From assembly GCA_963836015.1 (NCBI GenBank), contig CAWIIF010000004.1:930001-994000 (forward strand): a DNA stretch of 64,000 bases, written 5' to 3'. The translations under genes were made by a program, and so were the position numbers. Origin of the DNA: CAWCDJ01 sp963836015 (GTDB lineage: Bacteria > Acidobacteriota > Terriglobia > Bryobacterales > Bryobacteraceae). Below are positions 28,401 through 37,463 of the stretch, one piece after another. The first letter of the stretch is position 1; every line of letters starts with the position of its first letter. Below the pieces are notes generated by a model that searched no databases, was not told where the DNA came from, and saw nothing but the letters and a program-made list of their open reading frames with translations.

Positions 28401-31400
28401 GAACAGGTGGAGCGGGAGAACCCGGCGGTGCTCGGCGTGGTGCGCGCGGCTACGGACTTCTACTGGCGCAACCACCTGCCCGACCAGGCGATCGGCGAGT
28501 TGACGGGCGCGGCGGCGCGTGCGAATGCGGAATATCGCAAGCAGTTCCTGCTGGAGGCCGCGCGGAAGGCGACCGAGGCGCGGCAGTTCGCGCAGGCGCG
28601 GCAACTGCTCAGCGGCTTGTTGGCCAGCGACCGGTTCGACAGCCAATACCTGGCGGCGATGGCGGACACGCTTTGCGCAGGCGGGCGACGACCGCGGTCT
28701 GCGCGATTTCTACACGGCGAGCATCGATGCGATGAAGCGGGCGCAGATCCCCGCCGACGGATTGCGGCGCGGCCTGATTCCGGCGCTCACCCGGCTCGGG
28801 CAGCAGGCGCAGGCGGTGGATGAATATATCGAGCTGATCAACCGGTATCCCGAAGACCAGGGGCTGATCCGCGAGGCCGCGGGCTACGCGTCGCGAAACC
28901 AGCTCGGGCCGCGGCTGACGGCGTACTACACGAAGGCCGCCGCCGATTCGCCCAAGGACTATCGCTGGCCGATGGTGCTGGCGCGCATCGAGACGCATTT
29001 CGAAAACTTCGATGCGGCGATTGCGGCCTACACGCGGGCCATCGCGGTGAGACCGGACCGCATCGACCTCTACCTGGGCCGCGGCGCCCTGGAAGAGCGG
29101 CTGATGCGGTTCTCCGAGGCGGAACAGACGTACGGCAAAGTGTGGGAGCTGAGCTACCGCGACCCGCAGTGGCTCGACCAGGTCGCGGAGCTGCAGGTGC
29201 GGGAGGGGAAGACGGATGCGGCGGTGGCGACGCTGCGGAAGGCGTACCTGGAAGGCCGCGCGGAGCGCCCGGACCTGCTGCTCGCGATTGCCGAGCGGCT
29301 GGAACGGTGGGGGCTGGTGCAGCAGGCGCTGGGGTTCGCGCGCCAGGCCGCGCAGCACGGGATCGACGAGCAGTGCGCGGAGATCTACGCGCGGCTGTTG
29401 ACGCGGGTCCGGCGGACCGATGAAGTGTTCGCCACGATGGCGGACAAGCGCGCGGCGCACAGGACCATGGCGGAGGCGGTGGCCCTTTATTATTCGCCCG
29501 AAGAAAAGGCCGCGTTCCGGGCGCAGTTGGAGAAGCAGCCGGGCAGGATGTGGATTTGGGTGGCGCAGTCGGCGGGCCTTTACGACCTGCAGGCACAGTG
29601 GCTGGCCGCGGGCCAGGATCCAGGCTACGGGCTGATCGAGCTACAGGGACGCCGCATGCGATTCGGAGAGCTGGGGCGGCAACTGGAGGCGCAGGCCGCG
29701 CGGTATCCGCAAGGCCCGGCCAGGAACAACCTGTTGGGACAAGCGGCGCAGGCATACTCCGCGATCGGCGATGTGGCCGGCCTGGAACGCGTGTTTCGCG
29801 AGATTCCGGAATCGACGCAGTATTTGAAACTGATGGCGCAGGGCGACCCGTCGAAGCTGCTGCGGTGGGCCGGCCAGCGCAACGATGCGGTGGACCTGGC
29901 GATCGCGAGCGGCGATGCAAGCGTGGCGCTCCAGGCGGTGGCGGCGCGCGGTCGGACTCTGCCGCCGGTGTGGGGGCGGGCACTCACGGCGCTGACCAGC
30001 TTGTACTACTGGAACGCGGCGCCGGATGCCACCGCGGTGTTCCGCGCGGTGCTGGGAACGGGGACCATCGGGGAGCGGTTGGGCAAGCCGGTGGATCGCG
30101 ACCGGCAACTGGCGGGCGAGGAGTGGTTCTACTACGGAGCGCGCTTCGGCGAGTACCTTTCGCTCAAGAGCGCGGCGGGCGCGGACGATTACCTGTTTGC
30201 GGCGCTCGAAGACAGGCCGGGGAGGTCGGGGGCGTACTCTGAGCTGGGCGACTGGTACGTGGAGCGGTCGCAAGGCGGCAAGGCGCTCACGGAGTACGAA
30301 CACGCGCTGGAGCTGGCTCCTGATCGCGGCGAGGTCCACGATCGCATCGCGACGGTGTTGTGGGATGCGGGGCGGCACGATGAAGCGACGGCGCACTGGA
30401 GGCTGGCGCTCGGTGCGTTCGAGGCGCAGCAGGGGCGTCCAAACCTGGAAGAGAGCTTCTGGACGAATGCGCCGCCGGCGCTCGAGCACATCGGCGAGCG
30501 CGGTCTCGCGGCGGCGTTGCGCGGCGAGGTGGACTCGCTGCTTCGGAAATATGTGGAGCGGCACAACGAATACCGCGTGGATGCACTGCTGCGGCCGGTG
30601 GCGAAGTACCGGCTGGTCGATTTCTCGGCGGAGCCGCTCGAAGTGCTGGAGCCGCTCTCGCGGATTGATGCACTGAGCGCGCAGGAGCGCCTCGCGATCG
30701 TGAGGCGGATGATTCAGCTCGGCACGAACGAGGAGTGGCGGATCGCCCAGTGGCGGCAGCAGGAGGTCGCGCTGCTGCTGGATCTCGGCGACGCAGCGGG
30801 TGCGCGGACGGCATTCGCGGCGTTGAAGAACCTGCGGAATCCGGTGCTGGAGATCCGGGTCTACGCGGCGGGCGGGCAGTTGGACGCGCTATTCGAGCGC
30901 TACCGGCAGCATCCGGAGGACGCGCCCCAGATGCGCGAACTGCGGCGTGCGGCGGAGGAGCTGGCGAACCGGCATGACAATGCGACGGCCGACCGTGTGC
31001 TGGAATTTGCTTACGGGCGGGAGCTCGACCGGGGGAATTTCGATGCCAGCAACTTTCTGGGGCTGGCGCAGATCCGCCTGAAGCGCGGAGAACTGGCGCC
31101 GGCGATGGATCTGCTGCGGCGCGTCCAGATGGTCTCGGGCGAGCCGTTCGAAAACCTGATGCCGGCGGCGGACCTGTTGGAGAAATACGGACACGCGGCC
31201 GAGGCCGCGGGCTTCGTCGCGCAGCGCGTACGCGCGGTGCCCTGGGATGCGGCGGCCAAGCTACGGCTGGGGCAGGGCCTGGGTGCGCTGGCGACGGACC
31301 GCAACGCGCCGTATGGGGTGCGTGTGGGCGCGGCGCAGCGCGGCGCGCACGGGGGCGGCGGAGAACTCGACCTGCTGGCGCGGGGGCACATCACACCGGC

Positions 31401-31824
31401 GGAGGCCTCGCGGCCTTATTTCTACGATGCGCGGCTGAGGGCGGCGCGCGATACGACGGACGCGGCGGCGCGGGTGGAACTGCTGCTGGATGCGGTGGCG
31501 GTCCGCCCGGCGGACGATGCGCCCCTGGTTCCACTGTTCCGCGCGGCGATGCAGGCCAAGCGGTACGAGCTGGCGCGAGAGGCGGCCAATCGCGTGCGAT
31601 CGTTCCCGGACCTGGAGACGGCGCGCAGCGCGGCGGTGCTCTACGAGCGGTTCGAAGAGTACGATCGCGCGGAAGGCGTGCTGCGTGCGGCGCAAGCTCC
31701 GGCACGGGAGATCGCTGAGCTGCAGCACCGCGCCCAGGTGCACGCGCAGAACGAAGCGCGGAGGCCAGTGGTGGCGAGCGGCGTGGAACAGGACCGCGTG
31801 GTGCGGCCGAGGATCGAGAAATGA
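25426..31824 (+). pseudogene. Giant (about 2,130-residue) secreted TPR-repeat protein with three +1 frameshifts
   Basis: It begins at TTG 25426 with RSFRKWCIAGCLLSAAAMHA, a probable signal peptide, 17 bp inside the vWA gene. Almost the whole protein is made of degenerate TPR-like helical pairs (ANRTAEEFAIYDLLLKELP, GRLTDALALYRREIGRNPKD, DAAIAAYTRAIAVRPDRIDL, GGKALTEYEHALELAPDRGE). Four open stretches follow one another in frames shifted by one extra base: between 25938 and 25955 (then RFIGYLTAKENF), near 27295-27301 (then LDPVLYRQVNLY), and near 28671 (then FAQAGDDRGLRDFY). Similarity to TPR sequence continues without gap across each point, so this is one gene. It overlaps the next start (ATGA). 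Expected role: periplasmic scaffold. Either real decay or sequence error. Confidence 0.7.
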
Positions 31825-33461
31825 GAAAGCAACTGGTGGTTGCGGCAGCGGCTTGCGCGGCGGCGGGCATCGTCTTCTACGCCGCGCCATTTCAGGGGAC
31901 GCCGTCCCCCGTGAGCGGGCTCTTCCCGGCGGGGGCGTCGCTCTACCTGGAGGCGAAGGATTTCGGGGCGGAGCTGGCCGCGTGGAACAGCTCGGCGGAG
32001 CAGCCGCGATGGCTGGCGAGCGCGCGCTACCAGGGCTTCGCACGGTCCACGCTGTTCCTGAGATTGCAGGGGGAGTGGCAGGCGTTCAGCGAGGCGGCGG
32101 GATTCGTGCCGGATGCGGCGCTGGTGAAATCGGTAGCGGGGCGCGAATCGGGGCTGGCGGTGTACAACATCGGAAAGCTGGAGTTTCTGTACATCACGCG
32201 GCTGGCGGGGGCGCAGGCTATGCAGACGGGGCTGTGGCAATCGAGGGCGAAGTACGAGACGCGCAAGGCGGGCAGCTTCGATTTCTATGCGCGTCTGGAG
32301 GCGGGGCGCACGGTGGCATTCGCGGTGGCCAACGATTGCCTTGTCCTGGGCACGCGCGAGGAACTGGTGGCCGGCGCGCTGCGGCGGATGGGCGGGGAGC
32401 CGCTCGCGGCGATGCAGGAGGAGGGCTGGTACAAGGAAGCGTCCGCCGCGGCGGGCGCGCCGGGCGAGCTGCGCATGGTGTGGAACCTGGAAGCGCTGGT
32501 GAAATCGCCGCAGTTCCGCTCGTACTGGATTCAGCGGAACGCCTCGGAGGTGCGCAACTATTGGGCGGGCATCTCGGACCTGAACCGTACGCGCGGAGAG
32601 TTTCGTGAGGAGCGCGTGTTTCTGCGCCGCTCGCCCGGGCCGGCGGTGCGGGGAAGGGCCGAAGAGCTGCTGCGGCTGGCGCCGGACGACGCCGCATTCT
32701 GCCGGGTGTGGGCGAATCCCGAAGCGGGCGCGGCGGCAGCCTTAATCGAAGAGAAGGTGCTCGCGCCCAAAGCGAGCGTTGCGCCGCGCAATGACTACAC
32801 GGCGGGGAGCGAGGCCGATCTCGAAACGCGCATCGACGAGCCGCCCGTCGCGCGCCGCAATACGATCGCGCTGGGCAACCTGCAGAAGCTGCTGTCGGGG
32901 GTGCAGTTGGAATCGGCGCTGGTAGTACAGTCGGGCCACCGGCTCGCGGACGATGTGTTCGTGGACACGCGGTCGGTGATCGCGCTCGAAGGCGGGGGGC
33001 CGTGGGATGGCGCGGCGGTGCGCAACGCGCTGTCGGCCGCGGCGGCGAGCCTATGGACCACGAACGGGACCGGCACGGGATGGGCGGAGCACCGGCGCGG
33101 CGCGCGGACCTGGTACGGGATGGACGGGTTGGGGCGGCTCGATGTGGCGACGGATGGGAACCTGCTGCTGGTGGCTAACTCGGAGGCCCTGCTGGGGCAG
33201 GCGCTGGACCGCATCGATCGCCGGCCGGCGGTTTCGGACGCGGTCTCGGTGGCGCTGTTCCGGCACGCGGCGGGGCGCGAAGACTATCACCGGATGATGA
33301 CGCTGCTGGAGCCAGGCGCGCCGGAGCAGGGACAGCCGCCGTTCTTTTCGCAAGACCTGTGGAGCTTGAGCGAGGTGTTCGCGGACGTGCGTGAGGTCGA
33401 GTTCCGGGTGCGCGACACGGGCGCCGGGCTGCGGGAGCGTGTGAGCTACCGAATGCGTTAA
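31821..33461 (+). CDS. Secreted or membrane-anchored protein of unknown function
   Basis: A 546-residue protein with a hydrophobic N-terminal segment (QLVVAAAACAAAGIVFYAAP) acting as signal or anchor. The rest is soluble, rich in alanine and arginine, with phrases such as FPAGASLYLEAKDFGAELAAW and GNLLLVANSEALLGQALDRI. These recall the DUF3352-type layout of secreted proteins (two similar alpha/beta halves beginning 'P..a..y....'), but I do not claim membership. It is the last gene of the operon, its ATG overlapping the TPR stop, and it converges with terC with a 4-bp overlap of the stops. Conserved pairing with VIT-vWA and TPR genes would imply a common complex. Confidence 0.6.
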   Translation: MRKQLVVAAAACAAAGIVFYAAPFQGTPSPVSGLFPAGASLYLEAKDFGAELAAWNSSAEQPRWLASARYQGFARSTLFLRLQGEWQAFSEAAGFVPDAALVKSVAGRESGLAVYNIGKLEFLYITRLAGAQAMQTGLWQSRAKYETRKAGSFDFYARLEAGRTVAFAVANDCLVLGTREELVAGALRRMGGEPLAAMQEEGWYKEASAAAGAPGELRMVWNLEALVKSPQFRSYWIQRNASEVRNYWAGISDLNRTRGEFREERVFLRRSPGPAVRGRAEELLRLAPDDAAFCRVWANPEAGAAAALIEEKVLAPKASVAPRNDYTAGSEADLETRIDEPPVARRNTIALGNLQKLLSGVQLESALVVQSGHRLADDVFVDTRSVIALEGGGPWDGAAVRNALSAAAASLWTTNGTGTGWAEHRRGARTWYGMDGLGRLDVATDGNLLLVANSEALLGQALDRIDRRPAVSDAVSVALFRHAAGREDYHRMMTLLEPGAPEQGQPPFFSQDLWSLSEVFADVREVEFRVRDTGAGLRERVSYRMR

Positions 33462-34453
33462 CGCCGCGTTGCCACGAGGGAGCAGGCGATGGAGGCGCCG
33501 ATCAGGCCGCCGATTATGGCGAGTGACCAGCCGATGGGGAACTTGCCGCCGAAGGCATCGTTGAGCCAGACCATCTTCAGGCCGACGAACACGAGCACGA
33601 GCGCGAGGCCGTACTTCAGCAGCACGAAGCGCTCGACGGCGCCGGCCAGCATGAAATAGAGGGCGCGCAGGCCGAGGATCGCGAAGATGTTGGACGTGAA
33701 AACGATCAGCGGCTCGCGGGTGAGGGCGAAGATGGCGGGGACGGAATCGATTGCAAAGATGATGTCGCTGGCCTCGGCCAACAGAAGGGTGAGCAGCAGC
33801 GGCGTGGCATAGAGGGCGCCTCCGCGACGCACGAAGAATCGCTGGCCGTGCAGCTCTGAGGTTACCGGAACGAAGCGCCGGAACAGGCGGATGACGGGGT
33901 TCCGGCCGGGATCCATCTTGCGATCGGGAGCGAACATCATCTTGATGCCGGTCAGGATGAGGAACGCGCCGAAGACCCACAGCACCCAGTGATACTGGAG
34001 CAGGGCCGAGCCGAGGGCGATGAAGGCGGACCGGAAGAGGAGCGCTCCGAGGATCCCGAAGAAGAGGACGCGGTGCTGGTAGATCGCGGGGATTCCGAAG
34101 AAGGCGAAGACCACGACGAAGACGAAGATGTTGTCGAGGGAGAGGGTCTTTTCGACGACGTATCCGGTGAGGAACTCGAGGCCCACCTGGCGCGCGGCCG
34201 CTTCAGGATTGAAGCCGGGTATGTTCAGGAGCCGCGGATCGTGGGCGAACTTCCAGAGGGCGAACCGGTAGAAGCCGAAGTTGAACGCTATGGCGAGGCC
34301 GATCCACACAGCGCTCCAGGTGCCCGCCTCGCGGAAGGAGACCACGTGAGCGCGGCGGTGGAACACGCCGAGATCGATGGCCAGAAGGAGCAGGACGAAT
34401 CCGGTGAACGCCAGGTAGAACCACCAGTATTCGGCGAACGGGAAATAGGTCAT
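33458..34453 (-). CDS. TerC/Alx family integral membrane protein
   Basis: A 331-residue protein with about nine membrane segments. The family signatures are EKTLSLDNIFVFVVVFAFFG near residue 100 and LLLAEASDIIFAIDSVPAIFAL near 230, each with conserved acidic residues in the membrane. TerC/Alx proteins are linked to tellurite resistance, alkaline response and manganese export; recent work supports metal handling for secreted proteins. It lies 70 bp after the NhaR-like regulator on the same strand, so the regulator may control it. No yybP-ykoY-like manganese riboswitch fits into the short upstream gap. Confidence 0.92.
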   Translation of the reverse strand: MTYFPFAEYWWFYLAFTGFVLLLLAIDLGVFHRRAHVVSFREAGTWSAVWIGLAIAFNFGFYRFALWKFAHDPRLLNIPGFNPEAAARQVGLEFLTGYVVEKTLSLDNIFVFVVVFAFFGIPAIYQHRVLFFGILGALLFRSAFIALGSALLQYHWVLWVFGAFLILTGIKMMFAPDRKMDPGRNPVIRLFRRFVPVTSELHGQRFFVRRGGALYATPLLLTLLLAEASDIIFAIDSVPAIFALTREPLIVFTSNIFAILGLRALYFMLAGAVERFVLLKYGLALVLVFVGLKMVWLNDAFGGKFPIGWSLAIIGGLIGASIACSLVATRR

Positions 34454-34523
34454 GGCCTATTTAATTGGACGCACGGCCGGATGCTAAGGATCTATAGATA
34501 GATCGGAAGTGAAAGATCGGTTT

Positions 34524-35447
34524 TTACGATGTGACGGAGCCGGGGCCGAATAGCGTCTCGCGGGCGGCCTCGGAGATGGTCACGACGGCCGGGTGCTTGA
34601 GCTTGCGTTCGACGGTGATGGCGTAGAAACGCTCGGTGATCGACTCGATGCGGCCGATGGCGGCGACCTTGTAGAGGTCCGTGACTTCCTTTTCGATGGC
34701 GCTGGGAGCGGCGAAGGCGCCGGCGCCGGCCTGTCCGAACGTGGCGAGGAGGGCGCCGTCCTTGAATTCGCCGACCAGGCGGGGGCGGATCTTTTCGGAA
34801 TCGAACCACTGTTCGAGCGAACGGCGGAGGCTGGAGCCTTCCATGGGGATCAGAAACGGCGCGCCGTCGAGGCACGACGGGAAGCCGCGGCGGTAGCGGG
34901 CGGCCAGCCGGCGAGCGGCAAAGAGTGTAACCGAGCACGACCCGAGCAGGTGATTGAAGGCACGCACGGGGACGGCCGAGGTGACCGGCGAATCGGAGAG
35001 GACGACGTCGAGGCGGTGCTCGGCCAATTCCACGAGCAGGCGCTCGGGGGTGCCTTCATCGCAGACCAACTGCACGGGCTCGTCCATTTCGATGGCCGGC
35101 CGCAGGACGCGATAGGCGACGAGTTTCGGAAGAACATCCGAGACGCCGACGAGGAGCCGGCGCGGACGGCCGCGGGGGCGGCCCTGAAGGACGTCCTGCA
35201 GCTCGCGCCCGAGGCCGAAGATTTCATCGGCATAGCGGAAGGCGACCTGGCCGACGTCGGTGAGCGCGAGGCCACGGCCGGCCTTGCGGAACAGCTTCTC
35301 GCCGAGAGACTCTTCGAGCAGGCGCAACTGGCCGCTGACGGTGGGCTGAGCGAGATTCAGTTTGCGGCAGGCCCGCACGATGCTGCCTTCCCTGGCCACA
35401 GTCCAGAAGTACAGGAGGTGATGGTAGTTGAGCCACTCCATACTCAA
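34524..35447 (-). CDS. nhaR: LysR-family regulator, NhaR type
   Basis: A 307-residue protein with the NhaR layout: MEWLNYHHLLYFWTVAREGS at the start, a winged helix-turn-helix (LNLAQPTVSGQLRLLEESLG), then GRGLALTDVGQVAFRYADEIF and a periplasmic-binding-like effector domain. The opening differs from most LysR proteins and matches NhaR, the sodium/pH-responsive activator of the nhaA antiporter. No nhaA is in the window. The gene is followed by terC, suggesting that ionic or alkaline stress controls TerC here. A second ATG two codons in is equally possible. The symbol is given by family resemblance. Confidence 0.75.
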   Translation of the reverse strand: MSMEWLNYHHLLYFWTVAREGSIVRACRKLNLAQPTVSGQLRLLEESLGEKLFRKAGRGLALTDVGQVAFRYADEIFGLGRELQDVLQGRPRGRPRRLLVGVSDVLPKLVAYRVLRPAIEMDEPVQLVCDEGTPERLLVELAEHRLDVVLSDSPVTSAVPVRAFNHLLGSCSVTLFAARRLAARYRRGFPSCLDGAPFLIPMEGSSLRRSLEQWFDSEKIRPRLVGEFKDGALLATFGQAGAGAFAAPSAIEKEVTDLYKVAAIGRIESITERFYAITVERKLKHPAVVTISEAARETLFGPGSVTS

Positions 35448-35495
35448 TATATTCGAAAAACCGATCGATTGCAGGCTGGGGTATGGATTTGCCGA

Positions 35496-36980
35496 TTATT
35501 TGGTGCCGCGGACCAGGACGTCGTGCGCCTTGATGTAGCGCCCGGTCTTGGGATTGGACGCGTTCCACCCGGGGACGGCGGTGTTGTCGGCCACGCGGTA
35601 GACGGCGAGGGCGACGGCGCGATCCACCTTGGCCATGTTCTCGTAGTCGATTTTGGGCCACTCGTCGCCGGGCTGGTGATAGTCGGGGAAGACGTAGCCC
35701 ACGGAGAGGGTGTGCGAGGGAACGCCGGCGTCGGCGAAGGCCTGGTTATCGCTGCGGGCGAAGAACGGGTCGCTGCTCTCTTCGTCCTTGAGAACCTGGA
35801 TGCCGAACTCGCCGCCGGCTTTCTTGAGGTCGCCGGTGAGGGTGGTGAAGTCGAAGCCGGTGACATTGACGATGCCGACGCGCGGGCCGGTGACGTCGTC
35901 GGTGCGGCCCATCTGTTCGAGGTTGAGGTCGGCCACGGTTCTTGAAAGCGGAAAGACGGGATGCGCGGCATAGTAGCGGGAGCCGACCAGTCCCAATTCT
36001 TCGCCGAAGAGGGCGACGAACACGATGCTGCGTTTCGGCCGGGTGGGGAGCGCCGCCAGGGTATTGGCGATTTCGATCATGGAGGCAGTGCCGCTGGCGT
36101 CGTCGTTGGCGCCGTTATAGATGTGATCGCCTTCGCCTGTTCCGCGAACGCCCAGATGATCGTAGTGGGCGGTGACGAGCACATAGGTGTCTTTGAGAGC
36201 GGGGTCGGATCCGGGAAGGCGTCCCACGACATTCTTAAGGCGGACGTTCACGGAGGAGGGCGCGGCCGCGTGGAGAGAGACCGTTCCGTCGAGGGGGCCG
36301 GCGGGCGCGGCGGCCAGGGCGCCCCGGATGGCGGAATCCCAGACGGCCAGGATGGGGACTGCGGGATCGGCCGATTCACGGAGGCGGGACTCGCCGCTGA
36401 CGCCGCGTCCGTCGGCGCGCAGCACGATCACGGCGGCGGGCTGGAGCCGGGCGGCGATCGATGGAAGGCGGCGGACGAGCGGCGAGCGCCCGCGCGAGGC
36501 ATCGACGATCAGCACTTTGCCGCGGACCTGTTCGGGGGTGAGGGCATCGAGGGCGGCGGCATCGAGCGGCGCTTTGACAGCGGCGGCGCGGGTCAGATCG
36601 GCGGCGGCCGGATCCTGGAATCCAAGGGAGGCTTTGGGGGCCTGGAGCGTCTGGCCGCCGGTTTCGAGCGTCAGTTCGAGGCCCTCGAGGTTGGGGGTGA
36701 CGTGCAGGTAGGGGGCGGTCTGGAAGTAGCCGTCGTCGCCGGCGGGGTCGAGGCCCGCGCGGCGGAACTCGGAGGCGATGAACTCGGCCGCGATATCGAG
36801 GCCGGGGGAGGGCGTGCCGCGGCCCTGCAGGGCGTCGGAGGCCAGGAACGATACGTCGGCCCGAAGATCCTTGGCAGTCAGATGCCCGGAGATATCGGCG
36901 GGCACGGGGACATTCTGGCCGGCGGCCGCGGCCGCGAGGCAGACGGCGGAGAGTGCCGCCACGAAACGTGTGTGGTTCAT
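35496..36980 (-). CDS. Secreted M28-family metallopeptidase
   Basis: A 494-residue protein with signal peptide (MNHTRFVAALSAVCLAAAAAG). The ATG at 36980 overlaps the SET-domain stop (ATGA); ten further in-frame residues upstream lack support. A protease-associated insert lies at about 130-250. The two-zinc site of M28 peptidases is complete: His and Asp in TAHYDHLG and NGANDDASG, Glu in ALFGEELGL, an acidic residue in DLNLEQMG, and His in FPDYHQPGDEWPKIDY. It should be an aminopeptidase acting outside the cytoplasm. It belongs to the M14-SET-M28 operon. Confidence 0.92.
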   Translation of the reverse strand: MNHTRFVAALSAVCLAAAAAGQNVPVPADISGHLTAKDLRADVSFLASDALQGRGTPSPGLDIAAEFIASEFRRAGLDPAGDDGYFQTAPYLHVTPNLEGLELTLETGGQTLQAPKASLGFQDPAAADLTRAAAVKAPLDAAALDALTPEQVRGKVLIVDASRGRSPLVRRLPSIAARLQPAAVIVLRADGRGVSGESRLRESADPAVPILAVWDSAIRGALAAAPAGPLDGTVSLHAAAPSSVNVRLKNVVGRLPGSDPALKDTYVLVTAHYDHLGVRGTGEGDHIYNGANDDASGTASMIEIANTLAALPTRPKRSIVFVALFGEELGLVGSRYYAAHPVFPLSRTVADLNLEQMGRTDDVTGPRVGIVNVTGFDFTTLTGDLKKAGGEFGIQVLKDEESSDPFFARSDNQAFADAGVPSHTLSVGYVFPDYHQPGDEWPKIDYENMAKVDRAVALAVYRVADNTAVPGWNASNPKTGRYIKAHDVLVRGTK

Positions 36981-37432
36981 TGCGCCTTCAGGTTGATGGT
37001 GCCGCGGCATCGCGGGGAGCGGCAGCGGCAGGATACATCTTCGATCTTATCGGAAAACCGGTAGTCCACCGTGAGCTCTTCACCCGGAAGGATGACGCGG
37101 CGGCTCAGGTACAGGATGTGACCCTTGAGGATGCAACTGGTGAGGTTGGGGTCGCAGCTATGGTTGATGATCTCGGCGCCGCTGCCGCCGACGGCTCCGT
37201 CGATGGTCCAATAGTCGTCGAGCGTGAACAGGTAGGTAATGCTGCCCTGGCCGCGGCGCTTGGTTTCGCGCCGGCTGATGCGCTCGCCGGTGTACTCGAT
37301 GACCTTGCGGCGGGAGGGAATCCGCTCGAGGGCATAGACGCCGCGGCGATGGATTTTCGACTCCCGGATCTCGAGGCGGTAGGGGGTGAAACGGGAGTCT
37401 ATCGCCGGCGATTTGATGAGTGTGGTTGGCAT
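36977..37432 (-). CDS. SET-domain protein-lysine methyltransferase
   Basis: A 151-residue protein with a complete SET fold: KIHRRGVYALERIP at the N-terminus, the pseudoknot motif INHSCDPNLTS (near residue 90), GEELTVDYRFS, and a cysteine-containing post-SET tail (CRCRSPRCRGTINL). These form the SAM and lysine channels plus a zinc site of the Cys-x-Cys-x4-Cys type. SET proteins transfer methyl groups from SAM to lysine; bacterial substrates are mostly unknown. It is cytoplasmic, while both coupled neighbours encode secreted peptidases, an unexpected combination. It overlaps the M28 gene by 4 bp and is 16 bp from the M14 gene. Confidence 0.88.
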   Translation of the reverse strand: MPTTLIKSPAIDSRFTPYRLEIRESKIHRRGVYALERIPSRRKVIEYTGERISRRETKRRGQGSITYLFTLDDYWTIDGAVGGSGAEIINHSCDPNLTSCILKGHILYLSRRVILPGEELTVDYRFSDKIEDVSCRCRSPRCRGTINLKAQ

Positions 37433-37434
37433 GT

Positions 37435-37463
37435 GGCGGCCCGCTCCCTTAAGGCCGCGGCTC
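37435..37463 (-). repeat. Dispersed 'QSRDREGA' repeat, copy 3 (diverged)
   Basis: On the minus strand the unit reads GAGCCGCGGCCTTAAGGGAG followed by CGGGCCGCC. It supplies the TAA stop of the M14 peptidase and fills the gap before the SET gene. Confidence 0.6.

Noticed and set aside
34454..34523. Manganese riboswitch before terC
   Set aside because: Only 70 bp separate terC from the upstream gene and no conserved yybP-ykoY core is visible.
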